Source: Corynebacterium yonathiae (GTDB lineage: Bacteria > Actinomycetota > Actinomycetes > Mycobacteriales > Mycobacteriaceae). From it: a DNA stretch of 64,000 bases. The stretch is taken from NCBI RefSeq assembly GCF_022288805.1, contig NZ_JAKOPM010000003.1, forward strand, positions 62,001 through 126,000, in the 5' to 3' direction. The position numbers and the translations under genes were made by a program. Positions 10,437 to 22,191 of the stretch are shown piece by piece (the stretch's first letter is position 1; the number at the start of each line of letters is the position of its first letter). The notes under the pieces are model-generated. The model was given only the letters and a program-made list of their open reading frames with translations, was not told where the DNA came from and made no database searches.

Positions 10437-10985
10437 ATGAATGAGGCGCAGGCCCCAAAGAATTCGCAGCGAAGCCCGCAGCTTAGCGACGCCGAAGTAT
10501 TGGCCTATACCAGTGCCGATCCCTTCGCACAGACCACGTCTAAGCCGTGGGAATTTACGGCTACCTCGCCCTTTTTGCGCAAAGTGGCAATCGCCTGGGT
10601 GCTCCTCGTGATGGCCATCCATATCTTCATGGGAATCACCCTGGATGTGTCCTTTACCGGCGCGCACGTGACCACCATTGATAAATTCGCCTTCCCCGGC
10701 GTCGGTGTTCTAATTTCCGTTTTATCCTGGATTGCCCTCAACCGGCCGCGGTTGCGCGCCAATGAGGATGGGGTAGAGGTCCGCAATATCGTGGGCACCC
10801 GGTTTTATCCGTGGCAGGTGGTCTACGGCCTTTCCTTCCCCGTAGGCCAGCGGATGGCGCGCCTTGAACTGCCCGAGTTCGAGTTTGTCCCAATCTGGGC
10901 TCTGCAGTCTGGCGATAAGGACACCGTCATCGACAATGTCCGCCGCTTCCGCGACGTGGAAGCCAAGTACATGCCACAGGATTAA
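10437..10985 (+). CDS. PH-domain membrane protein (bacterial PH_6 type)
   Basis: A 182-residue membrane protein of unknown function. After a polar N-terminus of about 45 residues there are two hydrophobic segments (about residues 50-75 and 83-100), then a bacterial PH-like region with NRPRLRANEDGVEVRN and IVGTRFYPWQVV. The same position after ribH holds a similar membrane protein in mycobacteria (Rv1417). The ATG at 10437 lies 8 bp after AGAGGAG; an earlier ATG at 10431 is too close to it. The link to riboflavin is positional only. Confidence 0.8.
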   Translation: MNEAQAPKNSQRSPQLSDAEVLAYTSADPFAQTTSKPWEFTATSPFLRKVAIAWVLLVMAIHIFMGITLDVSFTGAHVTTIDKFAFPGVGVLISVLSWIALNRPRLRANEDGVEVRNIVGTRFYPWQVVYGLSFPVGQRMARLELPEFEFVPIWALQSGDKDTVIDNVRRFRDVEAKYMPQD

Positions 10986-10988
10986 CAA

Positions 10989-13064
10989 TTGGCTGACCCC
11001 ACTACCTACCGCCCGGCTCCGGGAACAATTCCCACCGACCCGGGCGTCTATAAGTTCCGCGATGAAAACCGCCGCGTTATCTACGTGGGCAAAGCCAAAA
11101 ACCTGCGCGCTAGGCTATCAAACTATTTTCAAGACATTACGCAGCTGCACCCGCGCACGCGCCAAATGGTCCTCACTGCCAACTCGGTGGAGTGGACGGT
11201 AGTAGCCAGCGAGGTTGAAGCCCTACAGTTGGAGTACACGTGGATCAAGCGCTTTGATCCCCACTTCAACGTCATGTACCGCGATGATAAAACCTATCCT
11301 ATGCTCGCGGTTTCAGTCGGGGAAATGGTTCCTCGCGCGTTTTTCTACCGTGGTCCGCGCCGCAAAGGCGTGCGCTACTTTGGTCCCTATTCCCATGCTT
11401 GGGCCGTACGCGAGACCTTGGACTTGCTCACCCGGGTCTTTCCCATGCGCACCTGTTCTAAGGGAGTATATAACCGGCACGAGCGGCTTGGCCGTCCGTG
11501 TCTTTTGGGCTATATCGGCAAGTGTGATGCCCCCTGCATCGGCCGCGTGAGCAAAGAAGACCACCGCGAGACAGTCAATGAGCTGGTGTCCTTTATGAAT
11601 GGCAATACCGGCTCCGTGCGTCGCAAACTCACCCAGGACATGGAGCAGGCCGCCGAGAATTTAGAATTCGAGCGTGCAGCGCGCCTGCGTGATGACTTGG
11701 GCGCGATTGACAAGATCATGGAACAGCAGGCTGTGGTCTTTACGGACAATACAGATGCCGATCTCATTGCTTTTAACTCCGATGAGCTGGAAGCAGCGGT
11801 GCAGATTTTCCATGTGCGTGACGGGCGCATTCGCGGTCAACGCGGATGGGTAGTAGAACGCGCAGGCGATCAAGCTAGCTCGGAGCCCTTGGAAGAAGGC
11901 CAGCCTGATCCGGCGCTTCCCGCATTGGTGCAAAATTTCCTCATCCAGTTCTATTCCGATGCAGTAGAGCGCGAGCAGCAGGAAGCGCGCGAGGACGCAG
12001 CTCTTGCCGCTGACGTAAAGCGGCGCGGGGTGGATCAGGAATCCCACATGAAATCCCGCCGCGTGCACGTCATCCCACGCCAAATTCTGGTTCAGGCCTT
12101 GCCAGATGAACCAGAGCAAGTCGTCGCACTCTTAGAAGAGCTACGCGGAGCACAGGTAGACCTGCGGGTTCCTCAGCGCGGCGATAAGAAGCAGCTGATG
12201 GCCACGGTGGAGAAAAACGCCAAGGAGCAATTGCGACAGCATAAGCTCAAGCGAGTAGGCGATCTCACCGCCCGTTCGGCAGCATTGCAGGATATTCAAG
12301 AAGCTCTGGGTATGGAGCAAGCTCCGTTGCGCATTGAATGTACTGACATTTCGCATATTCAAGGCACGGATGTGGTTGCTTCCCTGGTGGTCTTTGAAGA
12401 TGGCCTGCCCAAAAAATCGGACTATCGGCGCTATCTCATCAAGGAAGCGGCTGGCGGCGGCCGTTCGGATGACGTTGGCTCCATTGCAGAGATCACTCGC
12501 CGTCGGTTTAAGCGCCATAAGCAAGATAAGCTGGCGCATCCGGACGAGGAAGTAGAAGAGTCTTCGTTTGCGGAAGAAAAAATCGCGGAAGAGTCAGCTG
12601 AGGCGGGCCGCCGCTTTGCTTATCCACCGCAGCTTTTCATCGTGGATGGCGGCGCGCCCCAGGTGGCCGCAGCCCAAGAAGTCTTTGATGAGCTGGGTAT
12701 TGTGGATGTGACCTTGGTGGGCTTGGCCAAGCGACTCGAGGAAATCTGGGTTCCCGGCGATGACGAGCCAGTCATTTTGCCGCGAAACTCGCAAGCGCTT
12801 TTCCTCCTGCAGCAAATTCGCGATGAAGCCCACCGCTTTGCCATCACGTACCACCGCCAGCAGCGCTCTAAGCGGATGCGTTCTTCCGTGCTGGACTCCG
12901 TGCCTGGGCTGGGCCCGCAGCGGCGCACGGATCTAGTGAAGCATTTCGGTTCGGTGAAGAAGCTGAAGGCCGCCACAGTGGAGGAAATCTGTGAGGTAAA
13001 CGGATTCGGGCCGAAACTAGCCCAAACCGTGTACGAGAGCTTGCACGATTCCACGGGCAAATAA
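10989..13064 (+). CDS. uvrC: Excinuclease ABC subunit C
   Basis: The dual-incision nuclease of nucleotide excision repair; it acts with UvrA and UvrB. It has 691 residues: GIY-YIG nuclease at the N-terminus ([20 protein letters not shown]), a UVR motif ([19 protein letters not shown]), the RNase H-like nuclease core ([28 protein letters not shown]) and a C-terminal helix-hairpin-helix pair ([29 protein letters not shown]). It begins with TTG, 3 bp after the preceding stop, with AGGA 7 bp upstream. Confidence 0.97.
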   Translation: MADPTTYRPAPGTIPTDPGVYKFRDENRRVIYVGKAKNLRARLSNYFQDITQLHPRTRQMVLTANSVEWTVVASEVEALQLEYTWIKRFDPHFNVMYRDDKTYPMLAVSVGEMVPRAFFYRGPRRKGVRYFGPYSHAWAVRETLDLLTRVFPMRTCSKGVYNRHERLGRPCLLGYIGKCDAPCIGRVSKEDHRETVNELVSFMNGNTGSVRRKLTQDMEQAAENLEFERAARLRDDLGAIDKIMEQQAVVFTDNTDADLIAFNSDELEAAVQIFHVRDGRIRGQRGWVVERAGDQASSEPLEEGQPDPALPALVQNFLIQFYSDAVEREQQEAREDAALAADVKRRGVDQESHMKSRRVHVIPRQILVQALPDEPEQVVALLEELRGAQVDLRVPQRGDKKQLMATVEKNAKEQLRQHKLKRVGDLTARSAALQDIQEALGMEQAPLRIECTDISHIQGTDVVASLVVFEDGLPKKSDYRRYLIKEAAGGGRSDDVGSIAEITRRRFKRHKQDKLAHPDEEVEESSFAEEKIAEESAEAGRRFAYPPQLFIVDGGAPQVAAAQEVFDELGIVDVTLVGLAKRLEEIWVPGDDEPVILPRNSQALFLLQQIRDEAHRFAITYHRQQRSKRMRSSVLDSVPGLGPQRRTDLVKHFGSVKKLKAATVEEICEVNGFGPKLAQTVYESLHDSTGK

Positions 13065-13113
13065 GTAGCATTCTTCTAGAAGAGGCGAATCTTAAAGCGC
13101 TAGACTGAAGGGC

Positions 13114-13986
13114 ATGACGCATTTCGAAACTCCGCCCATTTTGATAACCGGCATGTCCGGCGGCGGGTTGAGTTCCGCTGCCAAAGTATTTGAGGACAAG
13201 GGCTACTATGTGGCCCACAATATTCCGCCCCGCGCCATAGTGGATCTGCTCAAGTTGTGCAACCAAGAGGCAACTCCGGTGAGCAAAGTCGCAGCCGTAA
13301 CGGACGTGCGCTCGCGCATGTTTCCAGGGTCTCTTCTAGAGATTATGGATGAGCTTACGGAATTGAATATGAAGCCCACTGTGCTCTTTCTGGATGCCCG
13401 TGATGATGTGCTTATTCGCCGCTTTGATTCGGTGCGGCGCACCCACCCGTTGCAGGAGGGCGATACCCTCAAAGTAGGCATTCAACGCGAACGCCAAGCA
13501 GTAGCAGATGTGCGTTCACAGGCCGATATCATCATTGACACCACCAACCTATCCATTCATGATCTTCGCCGCGCTATCGAGGCAGCGTTTGGTGAGATGC
13601 AAAATGAAAAGCAGCATGTGACTGTTGAGTCCTTTGGATTCAAAAACGGCTCACCCCGCGACGCAGACTTGGTGGTAGACGTGCGCTTCCTGCCCAATCC
13701 TTATTGGGTACCTGAGTTGCGTGGATACCGCGGCACAGATGAGCCGGTTGCCCAGTATGTGCTCTCACAGCCAGCGGCACAGGAATTCGTTGATAATTTC
13801 TTGCAGATGTTTTCCACCATGTTGGATGGCTACCGGCACGAGGGCAAGAATTTCATCACGGTGGGTGTGGGCTGTACGGGAGGCCACCACCGTTCCGTCG
13901 CCGTTGCAGAGGCCATTGCGGCGCGGTTGCGGGACAATAACACTTTGGACGTCAGCACCTTGCATAGGGATATTGCTCGAGGCTAG
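13114..13986 (+). CDS. rapZ: RapZ/YvcJ-family P-loop nucleotide-binding protein
   Basis: A 290-residue member of the RapZ family (UPF0042), which binds nucleotides and in enterobacteria acts as an RNase adaptor; the actinobacterial role is not settled. The N-terminal loop reads GMSGGGLSS, so the usual Walker A Lys (Arg in mycobacterial homologs) is Leu. The C-terminal part has [16 protein letters not shown], the family's best-conserved segment. It heads the trio rapZ-yvcK-whiA, which stays together across Gram-positive bacteria. Confidence 0.92.
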   Translation: MTHFETPPILITGMSGGGLSSAAKVFEDKGYYVAHNIPPRAIVDLLKLCNQEATPVSKVAAVTDVRSRMFPGSLLEIMDELTELNMKPTVLFLDARDDVLIRRFDSVRRTHPLQEGDTLKVGIQRERQAVADVRSQADIIIDTTNLSIHDLRRAIEAAFGEMQNEKQHVTVESFGFKNGSPRDADLVVDVRFLPNPYWVPELRGYRGTDEPVAQYVLSQPAAQEFVDNFLQMFSTMLDGYRHEGKNFITVGVGCTGGHHRSVAVAEAIAARLRDNNTLDVSTLHRDIARG

Positions 13987-14009
13987 AGCACAGGAGTTTT
14001 AACGCTTTT

Positions 14010-15005
14010 ATGACCAAACCTTCACACATGGTCTGCCTAGGCGGCGGCCATGGACTTTATCAGACCCTTCTGTCCGCACGATTGAGCGGAGCAGCCGATA
14101 TTTCCGCCATTGTTACGGTTGCAGATGATGGTGGCTCCTCTGGCCGATTGCGCCGCGAACTGGAAATAATTCCACCTGGAGATCTACGCATGGCGCTAGC
14201 TGCGTTGGCTAATAGTGACCCGGTGGGTGATCTTTGGGCGCGTACCTTGCAACACCGTTTTAAAGGCAGCGGTGCAATGGCGGGGCATGCGGTGGGTAAT
14301 CTAATGATTGCAGGTTTGACCGATGTGCTCGGTGATTACCAGGCCGCGTTGGATACCATCGCAGAGCTTACCAATTCCCAGGGGCGGGTATTCCCCGTGG
14401 TCAACCAAGCTTTAGAGATTGAGGCGGAGGTGGCCGGGCTTGACGACGACCCCCGTGTCATGCGCCAAGTCCGCGGCCAGGTTGCGGTTGCTTCTACACC
14501 GGGGCAGGTGCGACGAGTGCGTATCGTGCCGGAGCGTCCTAGTGCGAATCCGGATGTCCTCGATGCCATTGAGCGCGCGGACCTTATTACTATCGGCCCG
14601 GGTTCGTGGTTTAGTTCGGTCTTGCCGCATACTCTCGTGCCGCAGGTCGTGGAGGCAATCTCTGCTTCAGATGCGCTGCGCGTAGTTGTATTGAACCTTT
14701 CTGCCGAGCCGGGTGAAACACACGGTTTTTCGGCAGAGCGTCATCTGCATGTCCTCGCTCAGCATGCCCCGAAACTGCGGATTGACCGCATTCTGGTAGA
14801 TGAGGCGGCGTTGCCCACTGATAGTGAGCGCGTATATATTCAGCGCGCCGCACAGTCCCTGGGGGCCCGCGCAACGTTCGCTGATGTAAGCCAAGTTGAT
14901 GACAGTGGCCGCAGCAATAATAAACACGATCCTGAAAAGCTATCTGCGGCACTTTTGGAGCTCTACTCTGAATATCGCAGCAATAGTGATACGAATCGGC
15001 GCTGA
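14010..15005 (+). CDS. yvcK: YvcK/CofD-like gluconeogenesis factor
   Basis: A 331-residue CofD-superfamily protein. In B. subtilis and mycobacteria, YvcK (CuvA) affects carbon use and cell wall growth. Characteristic segments are CLGGGHGLYQTLLSAR, TVADDGGSSGRLRREL, PPGDLRMALAALA and TIGPGSWFSS. It starts 23 bp after rapZ and probably shares its transcript. The AGGAG at about 13 bp from the ATG is rather distant. No catalytic reaction can be inferred. Confidence 0.92.
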   Translation: MTKPSHMVCLGGGHGLYQTLLSARLSGAADISAIVTVADDGGSSGRLRRELEIIPPGDLRMALAALANSDPVGDLWARTLQHRFKGSGAMAGHAVGNLMIAGLTDVLGDYQAALDTIAELTNSQGRVFPVVNQALEIEAEVAGLDDDPRVMRQVRGQVAVASTPGQVRRVRIVPERPSANPDVLDAIERADLITIGPGSWFSSVLPHTLVPQVVEAISASDALRVVVLNLSAEPGETHGFSAERHLHVLAQHAPKLRIDRILVDEAALPTDSERVYIQRAAQSLGARATFADVSQVDDSGRSNNKHDPEKLSAALLELYSEYRSNSDTNRR

Positions 15006-15166
15006 TTCTTTCTGCTAGCGTGCGTGTAGTCGCCCTTGGCCGACTGCGCGGTGACCGAGCGCGCGCGGTATGATGTCAGAAATCCTTTCACCGCACTGGG
15101 CCTCGAGCGATGCTCGGGCCGGCAGGCATACTTTGTGACTGTGAGAAAAGAAATGGGGCGAACTAG

Positions 15167-16156
15167 GTGACCACACCATTGACCGATCAGGTCAAAGAAG
15201 AATTGACGGCTGTCGTTGTGCCACGCCAGTCCGCTCGCGCTGCCGAACTAGCAGCGATGCTGCGCTTTGCTGGCGAGCCGGATATATACGGCGACAGTAT
15301 GTCTTATGAGCTGGAATTAGAAAGCCATGCGATTGCGCGGCGCGTGATCACTGCACTAGATGATCTCTATGGCATTTCCGCTGATAGTCACGTAGCCGGT
15401 CCGGCAGGGACCACGAAGAAAACCCGGGTAACGGTGCGCATTTCCACTGGTGCGAAGGAGCTGACGCGTCGTTTAGGCCTTATCACTCGCTCCGGCCATG
15501 CGGTGGTAGGGCTCCCACCGCAGGTTATCTCCGGTACCGTCGCCGATAGCGAGGCAGCATGGCGTGGAGCTTTCTTGGTACACGGTAGCCTCACGGAGCC
15601 AGGTCGCTCCTCTGCGCTTGAAGTAACCTGCCCGTGCCAGGAAGCTGCGTTGGCGTTGGTAGGGTGCGCCCGCCGCCTAGGTATTTCCGCCAAAACTAAG
15701 GAAACTCGCGGCGAGGACCGCGTGGTTATAAGAGATGGCGATGCCATTGGGGCGCTTCTTACCCGTATGGGCGCGCAGGAGACTCGATTGGCCTGGGAAA
15801 AGAAGCGAGTCAAGCGGGAGGCACACGATACGTCCAGGCGTTTGGACAATTTCGATGATGCGAACCTTCGCCGCTCGGCTCGCGCCGCGGTTACAGCGGC
15901 AGCACGCGTTGACCGCGCCATGGAGATCCTAGGTGATGATGTCCCCGAGCACCTCGCAGATGCAGGACGCTTGCGCGTGCAGCACCGCGAGGCTTCCCTA
16001 GAAGAGTTGGGTCGCTTGGCTGAGCCTCCCATGACTAAGGACGCGGTAGCGGGTCGTATTCGACGCTTGCTTTCTATGGCCGATAAGCGAGCAGAAGAGC
16101 TGGATATTCCCGATACCAACCAAGCGATCACAGACGACCTGTTCAACGAGTCCTAA
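15167..16156 (+). CDS. whiA: Sporulation-type regulator WhiA
   Basis: A DNA-binding protein of 329 residues, conserved also in non-sporulating Gram-positives, where it affects cell division and chromosome segregation. The N-terminal two thirds is the degenerate LAGLIDADG homing-endonuclease-like fold ([22 protein letters not shown]). The C-terminal helix-turn-helix includes [20 protein letters not shown] and [15 protein letters not shown]. It begins with GTG. The 161-bp gap before it contains a TATGAT at 15069-15074 that may serve as its own -10 box. A hairpin terminator follows. Confidence 0.95.
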   Translation: MTTPLTDQVKEELTAVVVPRQSARAAELAAMLRFAGEPDIYGDSMSYELELESHAIARRVITALDDLYGISADSHVAGPAGTTKKTRVTVRISTGAKELTRRLGLITRSGHAVVGLPPQVISGTVADSEAAWRGAFLVHGSLTEPGRSSALEVTCPCQEAALALVGCARRLGISAKTKETRGEDRVVIRDGDAIGALLTRMGAQETRLAWEKKRVKREAHDTSRRLDNFDDANLRRSARAAVTAAARVDRAMEILGDDVPEHLADAGRLRVQHREASLEELGRLAEPPMTKDAVAGRIRRLLSMADKRAEELDIPDTNQAITDDLFNES

Positions 16157-16183
16157 TACTCCGAGACCCCGAAAACGCAAAGC

Positions 16184-16226
16184 TCCCCGCAGACCGAGTA
16201 CCGAAGCGGTAGCCGGCCTGCGGGGA
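16184..16226 (+). terminator. Terminator hairpin after whiA
   Basis: The stem TCCCCGCAG (16184-16192) pairs with CTGCGGGGA (16218-16226), followed by TACTTTTACTC. It lies between the convergent whiA and lldP genes and probably ends the whiA transcript. It may also serve lldP from the other side. Confidence 0.75.
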
Positions 16227-16274
16227 TACTTTTACTCTCGGACCGCTATCTGGCAGAGGGCCAGCTAGGTCGAG

Positions 16275-17921
16275 CTAGGGCACGAGGAATCCTAGGACGT
16301 TAGTCATCAAGAATACGATGACGCACACCGCAGCCAAGAAGGCCACAGAGTAGCCCACCACGTTTTTGAGGATGACAGATTCCTTGCCTTCCATGTTGAC
16401 GGCGGTGGCCGCAATAGCAAGAGACTGCGGGGAAATCATCTTGCCCACGACGCCGCCTGCGGTATTGGCAGCCAGCATGAGGTCTGGGTTTACGTTAATG
16501 CGTTCTGCGGCTGCTACCTGCAGGTTGGCAAATAGGGCATTGGCAGAGGTATCGGAGCCAGTAACCGCGGTGCCAATCCATCCCAAGACTGGAGCAAACA
16601 GTGCGAAGATACCGCCGGCAGAAGAGACAAACTCACCAATAGCAATAGTTTGGCCAGAGTAGTTCATGGTATAAGCCAAGGCCAGCACCAGGATGATCGT
16701 GAGTGCTGAGAATTTCATGCGGCTGACGACGTCACCGAAAGCGCGGACCGGCTGCCCAAAGCTCAAGTCGTAGCGGCCATTTTCGTTGAAGAAGTGGTAG
16801 ACAACCGCAACGATGATGCCCGAGAGCAGCAGGAGAGTACCAGGATTGCCAAAGACATTGAAACTGAAGCTGGTGTCCATGAGGTTACCTTCGGCGTCGA
16901 CAATCGCGTTATCCAGCAACGGCCAAGCAAAGTGGAGCTTGAGGAATCCAAAGATGGCTGGAGCGGCGGTTGCCACAGCAAAGACGACGGTGACAACGGC
17001 GTACGGAAGCAGCGCCATCCAGATGCGGCGACCGTTGAGATCAGTGGTGGACTCGGCTGCGGGCAGCTCGAGGCGCTCACGCAACTCCTTGACACCCTTA
17101 GGCTTCCATACCCGGAGGAAAGCGAAGGCACAGCCCAGGGAAACGATGCAGGCGATGACGTTGGTGAGCTGGTAAGCAAAGAAGGTTGCGGCCAGCCACT
17201 GGGCCAGGGCGAAGGAAACGCCGATTACTGCGGCTGCCGGGGCGGTTTCCTTAACACCGCGGATACCGTCCAAGATGAAGGCAATGAGGAAAGGAACGAT
17301 GGCGGCGATGAGCAGCACCTGCAAGGAGATAAGTGCTGCAATGTCATGGGTTTGCTCGGCGCTGCGTCCGGCGACCTCGCCAGCGGTGGTGACTGGGATG
17401 CCGACCGCTCCGAATGCAACCGGGGCAGTATTGGCAATTAGAACTACGGTGGCTGCGCGCAGCGGCTTAACGCCAAGCGCCATGATCATCGTCGCAGTAA
17501 TGGCAACGGGGGCGCCAAAGCCGGCGAGAGCTTCCAATAGACCGCCGAAGCAGAAGGCGATAAGGATGGCTTGGATGCGAATATCGCCATCGCCCAGAAG
17601 GTCAAAGGTCTTTCGCAGGTCTTCGAAACGCCCGGAAGCAACGGTGATTTCATAAAACCAGATCGCCGTAATGATTACCCAGACGATGGGGAGTAGTCCG
17701 AACAGCCCGCCACGCAGGGCGGAGGACAAAGCCATATCTACTGGCATCGAGAAGCCGACGATAGCAATAATGAGGGATACTGCAAGGGCGACGGCGCCTG
17801 AGGTATGTGCGCGTGCTTTAACGCCAAGCAGCATGATAAAGAATGCAATGAGGGGGAGAATCGCCACCAGGGCGGTAAGCCCGAGGCTGTCACCCACAGC
17901 AGAGGTATTTATTTCGAACAA
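16275..17921 (-). CDS. lldP: L-lactate permease, LctP family
   Basis: An inner-membrane lactate (or glycolate)/proton symporter, 548 residues, made almost entirely of hydrophobic helices (about 12 to 14). Family-typical stretches are GFGAPVAITATMIMALGV, ANTAPVAFGAVGIPVTTAG and NTAGGVVGKMISPQSLAIA. The start is TTG, with AAGGA 6 bp upstream. It stands alone between whiA and gap, in the opposite direction to both, and no lactate dehydrogenase or LldR gene is adjacent. These two neighbours are next to each other in C. glutamicum, so this looks like a lineage-specific insertion at the locus. Confidence 0.93.
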   Translation of the reverse strand: MFEINTSAVGDSLGLTALVAILPLIAFFIMLLGVKARAHTSGAVALAVSLIIAIVGFSMPVDMALSSALRGGLFGLLPIVWVIITAIWFYEITVASGRFEDLRKTFDLLGDGDIRIQAILIAFCFGGLLEALAGFGAPVAITATMIMALGVKPLRAATVVLIANTAPVAFGAVGIPVTTAGEVAGRSAEQTHDIAALISLQVLLIAAIVPFLIAFILDGIRGVKETAPAAAVIGVSFALAQWLAATFFAYQLTNVIACIVSLGCAFAFLRVWKPKGVKELRERLELPAAESTTDLNGRRIWMALLPYAVVTVVFAVATAAPAIFGFLKLHFAWPLLDNAIVDAEGNLMDTSFSFNVFGNPGTLLLLSGIIVAVVYHFFNENGRYDLSFGQPVRAFGDVVSRMKFSALTIILVLALAYTMNYSGQTIAIGEFVSSAGGIFALFAPVLGWIGTAVTGSDTSANALFANLQVAAAERINVNPDLMLAANTAGGVVGKMISPQSLAIAATAVNMEGKESVILKNVVGYSVAFLAAVCVIVFLMTNVLGFLVP

Positions 17922-19472
<1,551 letters not shown>

Positions 19473-19588
19473 ACTAGAGCTCTAGCAGTGAGATTCCGGC
19501 CCGATGCAAGCCTAAACGGCGTTGCGTCGCGGTCGGTATTCTTATATCTATAGCCTTTAATCCATCCAATATTATTAAGGAGTAAATA

Positions 19589-20806
19589 ATGGCTTTCCAG
19601 ACTCTTGACGATCTCCTCAAGGAAGGCGTTGAATCTCGCCACGTCCTCGTTCGCTCCGATTTCAATGTTCCCCTTGATGAAGAGGGAAATATTACTGATC
19701 CAGGTCGCATCAATGCTTCTCTGCCTACCATCAAGGCCCTGGTAGAGGGCGGCGCCAAGGTGATTCTCTCTGCCCACCTGGGCCGCCCCAAGGGGGAGGT
19801 AAACGCCAAGTACTCCCTGGCTCCAGTAGCAGAGGCCCTATCTGAGGCGCTTGACCAGTACGTTGCCTTGGCCGGCGATGTCACTGGGGAGGATGCTCAT
19901 GAGCGGGCGAATGGCCTCAATGATGGCGACGTAATGCTGGTGGAAAACGTCCGCTTCGACGCGCGCGAGACTTCCAAGGATGAGGCGGAACGCGGCAAGT
20001 TCGCCGACGAGCTTGTGGCGCTGGCGGCCGATAATGGTGCCTTTGTCTCTGATGGCTTTGGTGTTGTCCACCGTGCACAGGCATCCGTGTACGACGTCGC
20101 AAAGCGCTTGCCCGCTTACGCAGGCAAGCTAGTGGAAAAGGAGCTTTCGGTTCTTTCCACCGTGGCCAAGGAACCAGAGCATCCGTACGTCGTTGTTCTG
20201 GGTGGCGCTAAGGTCTCGGATAAGCTCGGTGTTATTGAAGCGCTGGCTGGTAAGGCGGACAAGGTCATCATTGGCGGCGGCATGTGCTACACCTTGTTGG
20301 CCGCTAAGGGCTACAACGTGCAGGAGTCTCTCCTGCAGGAAGATCAGATTGATAACTGCAAGGACCTCCTCGAGCGCTTTGGCGACAAGCTAGTTCTCCC
20401 GGTTGATCTCGTTGCAGCAAGCAAGTTCGCAGCAGATGCGGAAACTCAGGTGGTCGAGCTCGATAGCATTCCAGAGGGGTGGATGTCCCTGGATATTGGA
20501 CCGAAGTCCGTGGAGAATTTTGCGGAGGTTCTCGCATCTTCCAAGACCGTTTTCTGGAATGGTCCAATGGGCGTATTCGAGATGGAGGCTTTCTCCAAGG
20601 GCACCGCTGGCGTAGCGCAGGCTATTATCGACGCCACTGCAAATAACGGATCCTTCTCTGTAGTCGGTGGCGGCGACTCTGCTGCGTCTGTGCGCATGCT
20701 CGGCTTGGATGAGGATGGCTTTAGCCACATCTCCACCGGTGGCGGCGCCTCCCTGGAGTACCTTGAGGGCAAGGAGCTTCCGGGTGTATCCGTCCTTGAG
20801 TCCTAA
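19589..20806 (+). CDS. pgk: Phosphoglycerate kinase
   Basis: Transfers phosphate from 1,3-bisphosphoglycerate to ADP. It has 405 residues. Signature regions: [14 protein letters not shown] near the N-terminus, the SAHLGRPKG substrate loop, [13 protein letters not shown], and the C-terminal [13 protein letters not shown] nucleotide loop. The ATG follows AAGGAG. The 116-bp gap after gap has no clear terminator, so co-transcription is likely. Confidence 0.97.
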   Translation: MAFQTLDDLLKEGVESRHVLVRSDFNVPLDEEGNITDPGRINASLPTIKALVEGGAKVILSAHLGRPKGEVNAKYSLAPVAEALSEALDQYVALAGDVTGEDAHERANGLNDGDVMLVENVRFDARETSKDEAERGKFADELVALAADNGAFVSDGFGVVHRAQASVYDVAKRLPAYAGKLVEKELSVLSTVAKEPEHPYVVVLGGAKVSDKLGVIEALAGKADKVIIGGGMCYTLLAAKGYNVQESLLQEDQIDNCKDLLERFGDKLVLPVDLVAASKFAADAETQVVELDSIPEGWMSLDIGPKSVENFAEVLASSKTVFWNGPMGVFEMEAFSKGTAGVAQAIIDATANNGSFSVVGGGDSAASVRMLGLDEDGFSHISTGGGASLEYLEGKELPGVSVLES

Positions 20807-20845
20807 AATCGCCTGATCAACTTGCCAGAAAGAGAGGAAGAATCC

Positions 20846-21628
20846 ATGGCACGTACCCCACTTATCGCAGGTAACTGGAAGATGAACCTCGACCACGTCG
20901 AGGCCATCGGCTCCGTTCAGAAGTTCGCCTTTTCCCTGCCCAAGGATTACTACGAAAAGGTCGACGTGGCTTATATGGTCCCGTTTACTGATATCCGCAC
21001 CATCCAGACCCTAGTAGAGGGCGATAAGCTGCAGATTACCTACGGCGCGCAGGATATCTCTAAGCACGAATCCGGAGCATTCACCGGCGAGGTATCTGGC
21101 AAGATGCTGGCCAAGCTCGGCTGCAGCTGGGTTGTTGTGGGCCATTCGGAGCGCCGTCAGTACCACGGCGAGACCGATAAGCTGGTCGCAGAAAAGGCTA
21201 CCGCAGCCTTGGACAATGACATCAGCCCCATCGTGTGCGTAGGCGAGCCACTGGCTGTGCGCGAGGCAGGAACCCACGTCGACTACGTGGTTAACCAGAC
21301 CCGCAATTCCTTGGCTGGTCTAAGCGCAGAGCAGATTGCCAAGACCGTCATCGCATATGAGCCAGTCTGGGCCATTGGTACCGGCAAGGTAGCCTCCGCA
21401 GACGACGCCCAGGAAGTGTGCGCAGCCATCCGTGAGCTGGTGAAGGAGCTTGCAGGAGAAGAGGTTGCGGCAGGAATCCGCATTCTTTACGGCGGTTCCG
21501 TCAAGGTTGATTCTGTTGCAGAAATCGTCAGCAAGCCGGACGTAGACGGCGGCCTTATTGGCGGCGCCTCCCTGGTGGGCGAGGAGTTTGCCAAGTTGGC
21601 TGCCAATGCAGCCAATGCCCTGAGCTAA
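20846..21628 (+). CDS. tpiA: Triosephosphate isomerase
   Basis: Interconverts dihydroxyacetone phosphate and glyceraldehyde 3-phosphate. It has 260 residues. Motifs: [10 protein letters not shown] (active Lys), [10 protein letters not shown] (His), [14 protein letters not shown] (catalytic Glu) and ILYGGSVK. The ATG at 20846 follows AGAGAGGAAG; an earlier in-frame start at 20822 is not needed. It lies 39 bp after pgk. In C. glutamicum, ppc follows here; in this window the next gene is secG. Confidence 0.97.
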   Translation: MARTPLIAGNWKMNLDHVEAIGSVQKFAFSLPKDYYEKVDVAYMVPFTDIRTIQTLVEGDKLQITYGAQDISKHESGAFTGEVSGKMLAKLGCSWVVVGHSERRQYHGETDKLVAEKATAALDNDISPIVCVGEPLAVREAGTHVDYVVNQTRNSLAGLSAEQIAKTVIAYEPVWAIGTGKVASADDAQEVCAAIRELVKELAGEEVAAGIRILYGGSVKVDSVAEIVSKPDVDGGLIGGASLVGEEFAKLAANAANALS

Positions 21629-21661
21629 CAGGAGTTATCACCTGTTACAGGTTCGCGCGGC

Positions 21662-21692
21662 GGCGCGGGTTGGAATGGTTCCAGCCCGCGCC
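21662..21692 (+). terminator. Hairpin between tpiA and secG
   Basis: GGCGCGGG (21662-21669) pairs with CCCGCGCC (21685-21692), and the inner TTGGAA/TTCCAG extends the stem around a three-base loop. There is no T-run after it, so it may attenuate or stabilise the transcript rather than end it. Confidence 0.5.
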
Positions 21693-21810
21693 ATCGTGTA
21701 CAGTGGGCCGGTGTGATTGCTTTGCTGGACGCAAAGCGAAAAGTACGAATCCGCGCTAGCGGGTGGCAAGAGTCAACCGCAGGCGCACGTTAGAAATAAG
21801 GATTATCCTC

Positions 21811-22044
21811 ATGGTCTTGGCACTGGAAATCATCTTGGTCATCGCTGCTATTTTGATGTCCATCTTCGTGCTATTGCACAAGGGCAAAGGCGGCGGCCTG
21901 TCCAGTCTCTTTGGCGGTGGCGTGCAGTCGAACCTTTCCGGCTCGACCGTCGTGGAAAAGAACCTGGACCGCTACACGATCGTCATGGTTATCATCTGGC
22001 TTGCGTGCATCGTGGGCCTAAACCTAATCCAGGCATTCGCTTAA
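21811..22044 (+). CDS. secG: Preprotein translocase subunit SecG
   Basis: Small membrane subunit of the SecYEG channel, 77 residues. It has two transmembrane helices (about residues 2-22 and 54-74) joined by a glycine-rich cytoplasmic loop, HKGKGGGLSSLFGGG, the family hallmark. The ATG at 21811 is preferred with AAGGA upstream; an open frame from 21763 adds an arginine-rich stretch not typical of SecG. It is conserved downstream of tpiA in actinobacteria. Confidence 0.94.
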   Translation: MVLALEIILVIAAILMSIFVLLHKGKGGGLSSLFGGGVQSNLSGSTVVEKNLDRYTIVMVIIWLACIVGLNLIQAFA

Positions 22045-22063
22045 GCCTCGAACTAGGATAACG

Positions 22064-22138
22064 AAAGCGCCGGCACCGCCTTCCTACCGCCTAGTTCCCT
22101 GTGGGAACTAGAAGTGGGGAAGGAGTACCGGCGCTTTT
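22064..22138. terminator. Large nested terminator between secG and pgl
   Basis: Three nested arms can pair: AAAGCGCCGG (22064-22073) with CCGGCGCTTTT (22128-22138), CCTTCC (22079-22084) with GGAAGG (22118-22123), and CTAGTTCCC (22091-22099) with GGGAACTAG (22103-22111). The outer arm is followed by TTTT on the plus strand and on the minus strand (TTTC). It sits between convergent genes and is probably bidirectional. Confidence 0.8.
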
Positions 22139-22191
22139 GCGTCAAGCGCTAGGTGCGGCGTGGGGCTGCGCGCACACTGCGATTTTTCTGC

